The notes under the pieces are model-generated. The model was not told the DNA's origin and ran no database searches. It saw nothing but the letters and a program-made list of their open reading frames with translations. A stretch of 64,000 bases of DNA from the NCBI GenBank assembly GCA_934085975.1, contig CAKOHT010000002.1, positions 124,001-188,000 on the forward strand, in the 5' to 3' direction. The DNA comes from an uncultured Cetobacterium sp. (GTDB taxonomy: Bacteria > Fusobacteriota > Fusobacteriia > Fusobacteriales > Fusobacteriaceae). A program made the position numbers and the translations under genes. This document shows positions 63,153 to 64,000 of the stretch, piece by piece. How positions within the stretch are numbered: the stretch's first letter is position 1; each line of letters begins with the position of its first letter.

Positions 63153-63933
63153 AACTAAATCTCCTCTCTAAATACTTAGAAAGATGTGAAATTGGATATG
63201 TCATTATTAGATATCCCACCGCTAAAATACAATAGTTTTCTATTGGTGAAAAAGTTAGAGAGTCAACTTCTTGAACATTTTTTGTAAACTCATTCACTGC
63301 TATTACTGACAATAGTGAAGAATCTTTAATTAAGCTGGCAAATTGTCCTGCAAGCGGTGGCATAACTCTTTTTATAACCTGTGGCAGTATTATATACCTA
63401 TATGTTTGAACTCTTGTGAAAGCTAAGGATTTTGCAGTTTCAATTTGAATTTTATTTACACTTTCAATTCCAGCACGAATAATTTCCGAAACGTAAGCTC
63501 CCGAAAAAATTCCCATTATCAAGACCCCCATTATATAGCGATTTTCTATTCCAAACGCAGTTCCTATCACATAATAAAATAGATATATTTGAACTATCAG
63601 CGGAGTTCCACGAATAACTTCGGTGAATCCTTTAGCAAAATAATAGGTCGGCAAAAAACTTCCTCTCTGTCCTAAAACTAAAAGTCCACCAATTATCAAA
63701 CTCGCTATTAAAGAAAATATTGATATTAATAGAGTCATTGTAAAACCAAATATGAACTTGTATCTATATTTTTCAATTATTTCTGTCCAGTTATATGGAT
63801 AATCTAGTCTGCTAAAAGCAAAATGAAAAACTTGCAAAACTATTACAGTTACCAAAACTATATTTACCCACTTCACAGCTGTAGTTTCGCTTTCAGTTTT
63901 CGGTTTAAAAAATAAAGTTTTTAGTATGCTCAT
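63142..63933 (-). CDS. Polar amino-acid ABC transporter permease (HisM/GlnP-type)
   Basis: Encodes 263 residues. An extra N-terminal helix precedes the usual FGFTMTLLISIFSLIASLIIG start; EAA-loop SGAYVSEIIRAGIESVNKIQIETAKSLAFT and GTPLIVQIYLFYY are family hallmarks. The single permease probably forms a homodimer. A substrate-binding protein gene is expected upstream, beyond 64000. Confidence 0.94.
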   Translation of the reverse strand: MSILKTLFFKPKTESETTAVKWVNIVLVTVIVLQVFHFAFSRLDYPYNWTEIIEKYRYKFIFGFTMTLLISIFSLIASLIIGGLLVLGQRGSFLPTYYFAKGFTEVIRGTPLIVQIYLFYYVIGTAFGIENRYIMGVLIMGIFSGAYVSEIIRAGIESVNKIQIETAKSLAFTRVQTYRYIILPQVIKRVMPPLAGQFASLIKDSSLLSVIAVNEFTKNVQEVDSLTFSPIENYCILAVGYLIMTYPISHLSKYLERRFSYGN

Positions 63934-63941
63934 TTTATCTC

Positions 63942-64000
63942 CTAATCAAAAAAGAAAGGTACATTTTTTTCTTGAAAGAAAGCTCTCTCCTTGCCTAAAT
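63942..64000 (-). CDS. Partial C-terminus of an upstream gene
   Basis: On the minus strand a frame open from the window edge ends ...FFQEKNVPFFFD and TAG (63942-63944), eight bases before the permease start. A position just ahead of the permease is usual for the substrate-binding protein. The 19 visible residues do not identify it. Confidence 0.35.
   Translation of the reverse strand, partial: LGKERAFFQEKNVPFFFD

Overview
The window is low-GC, Gram-negative-type DNA with strong GGAGG ribosome-binding sites and many outer-membrane and surface proteins: a type Va autotransporter, a patatin-type Vd autotransporter, several small beta-barrels and a 1,896-residue surface protein. Together with sugar phosphotransferase systems, a TRAP uronate transporter and a lone formate dehydrogenase, this points to an anaerobic Fusobacteriota member, for example a Cetobacterium, Ilyobacter or Fusobacterium relative. 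That assignment is inference from gene content and composition; there is no rRNA or other taxonomic marker in the window.

Layout. 1-2430: decaying surface/fimbrial genes (secreted protein, DUF4402-like remnant, chaperone-like gene, small OM barrel, an interrupted tiny membrane ORF). 2481-17219: a divergent glycan-salvage locus. The minus arm encodes PTS EIIB-EIIC-EIIA, a MupG-type 6-phospho-muramidase, a BadF-type amino-sugar kinase, a GH4 glycosidase and an RpiR regulator. The plus arm encodes a frameshifted OM barrel, a lysozyme-like secreted protein, an autotransporter and two GHL10 hydrolases. The two arms share a 15-bp palindromic motif just downstream of each promoter, so they are probably one regulon for peptidoglycan-like glycans. 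17220-18622: a DUF4143 ATPase gene that looks inserted, flanked by 31-bp direct repeats. 18742-25519: two Fic proteins, two GlsB-type membrane proteins, a Cys-type formate dehydrogenase-like protein, a broken UV endonuclease gene and an OM barrel. 25602-34231: the giant repeat surface protein, a PsiD-like pyruvoyl decarboxylase and an NSS amino-acid transporter.

34422-37572: a consensus promoter, a structured leader with a terminator that I cannot assign to a known riboswitch, an NhaC-family transporter and argH. 37611-43744: a Rep_3-like protein divergent from a second cellobiose-type PTS operon (EIIB, EIIC, GH4, GH1, SemiSWEET). 43820-47968: a VOC protein, then a three-gene operon of PLD-helicase-DUF3427, degenerate HepT-like protein and Nudix hydrolase, a candidate defence cassette. 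48091-58446: hexuronate catabolism (uxaC, TRAP DctM/Q/P, uxaA, uxaB, kduD, kduI) with two GntR/FCD regulators. 58644-64000: lipoprotein, patatin autotransporter, potassium channel and the ATPase and permease of a polar amino-acid ABC importer, cut by the window edge.

How they work together: PTS and TRAP systems import beta-glycosides, muropeptide-type sugars and uronates. GH4/GH1/MupG and the Uxa/Kdu enzymes convert these to glycolytic or KDG-pathway intermediates (KDG kinase and aldolase are not in this window). Two genes, the OM barrel at 8718 and uvsE at 22608, are each broken by a one-base loss in a homopolymer. This may be real decay or phase variation, but a sequencing error is equally possible.
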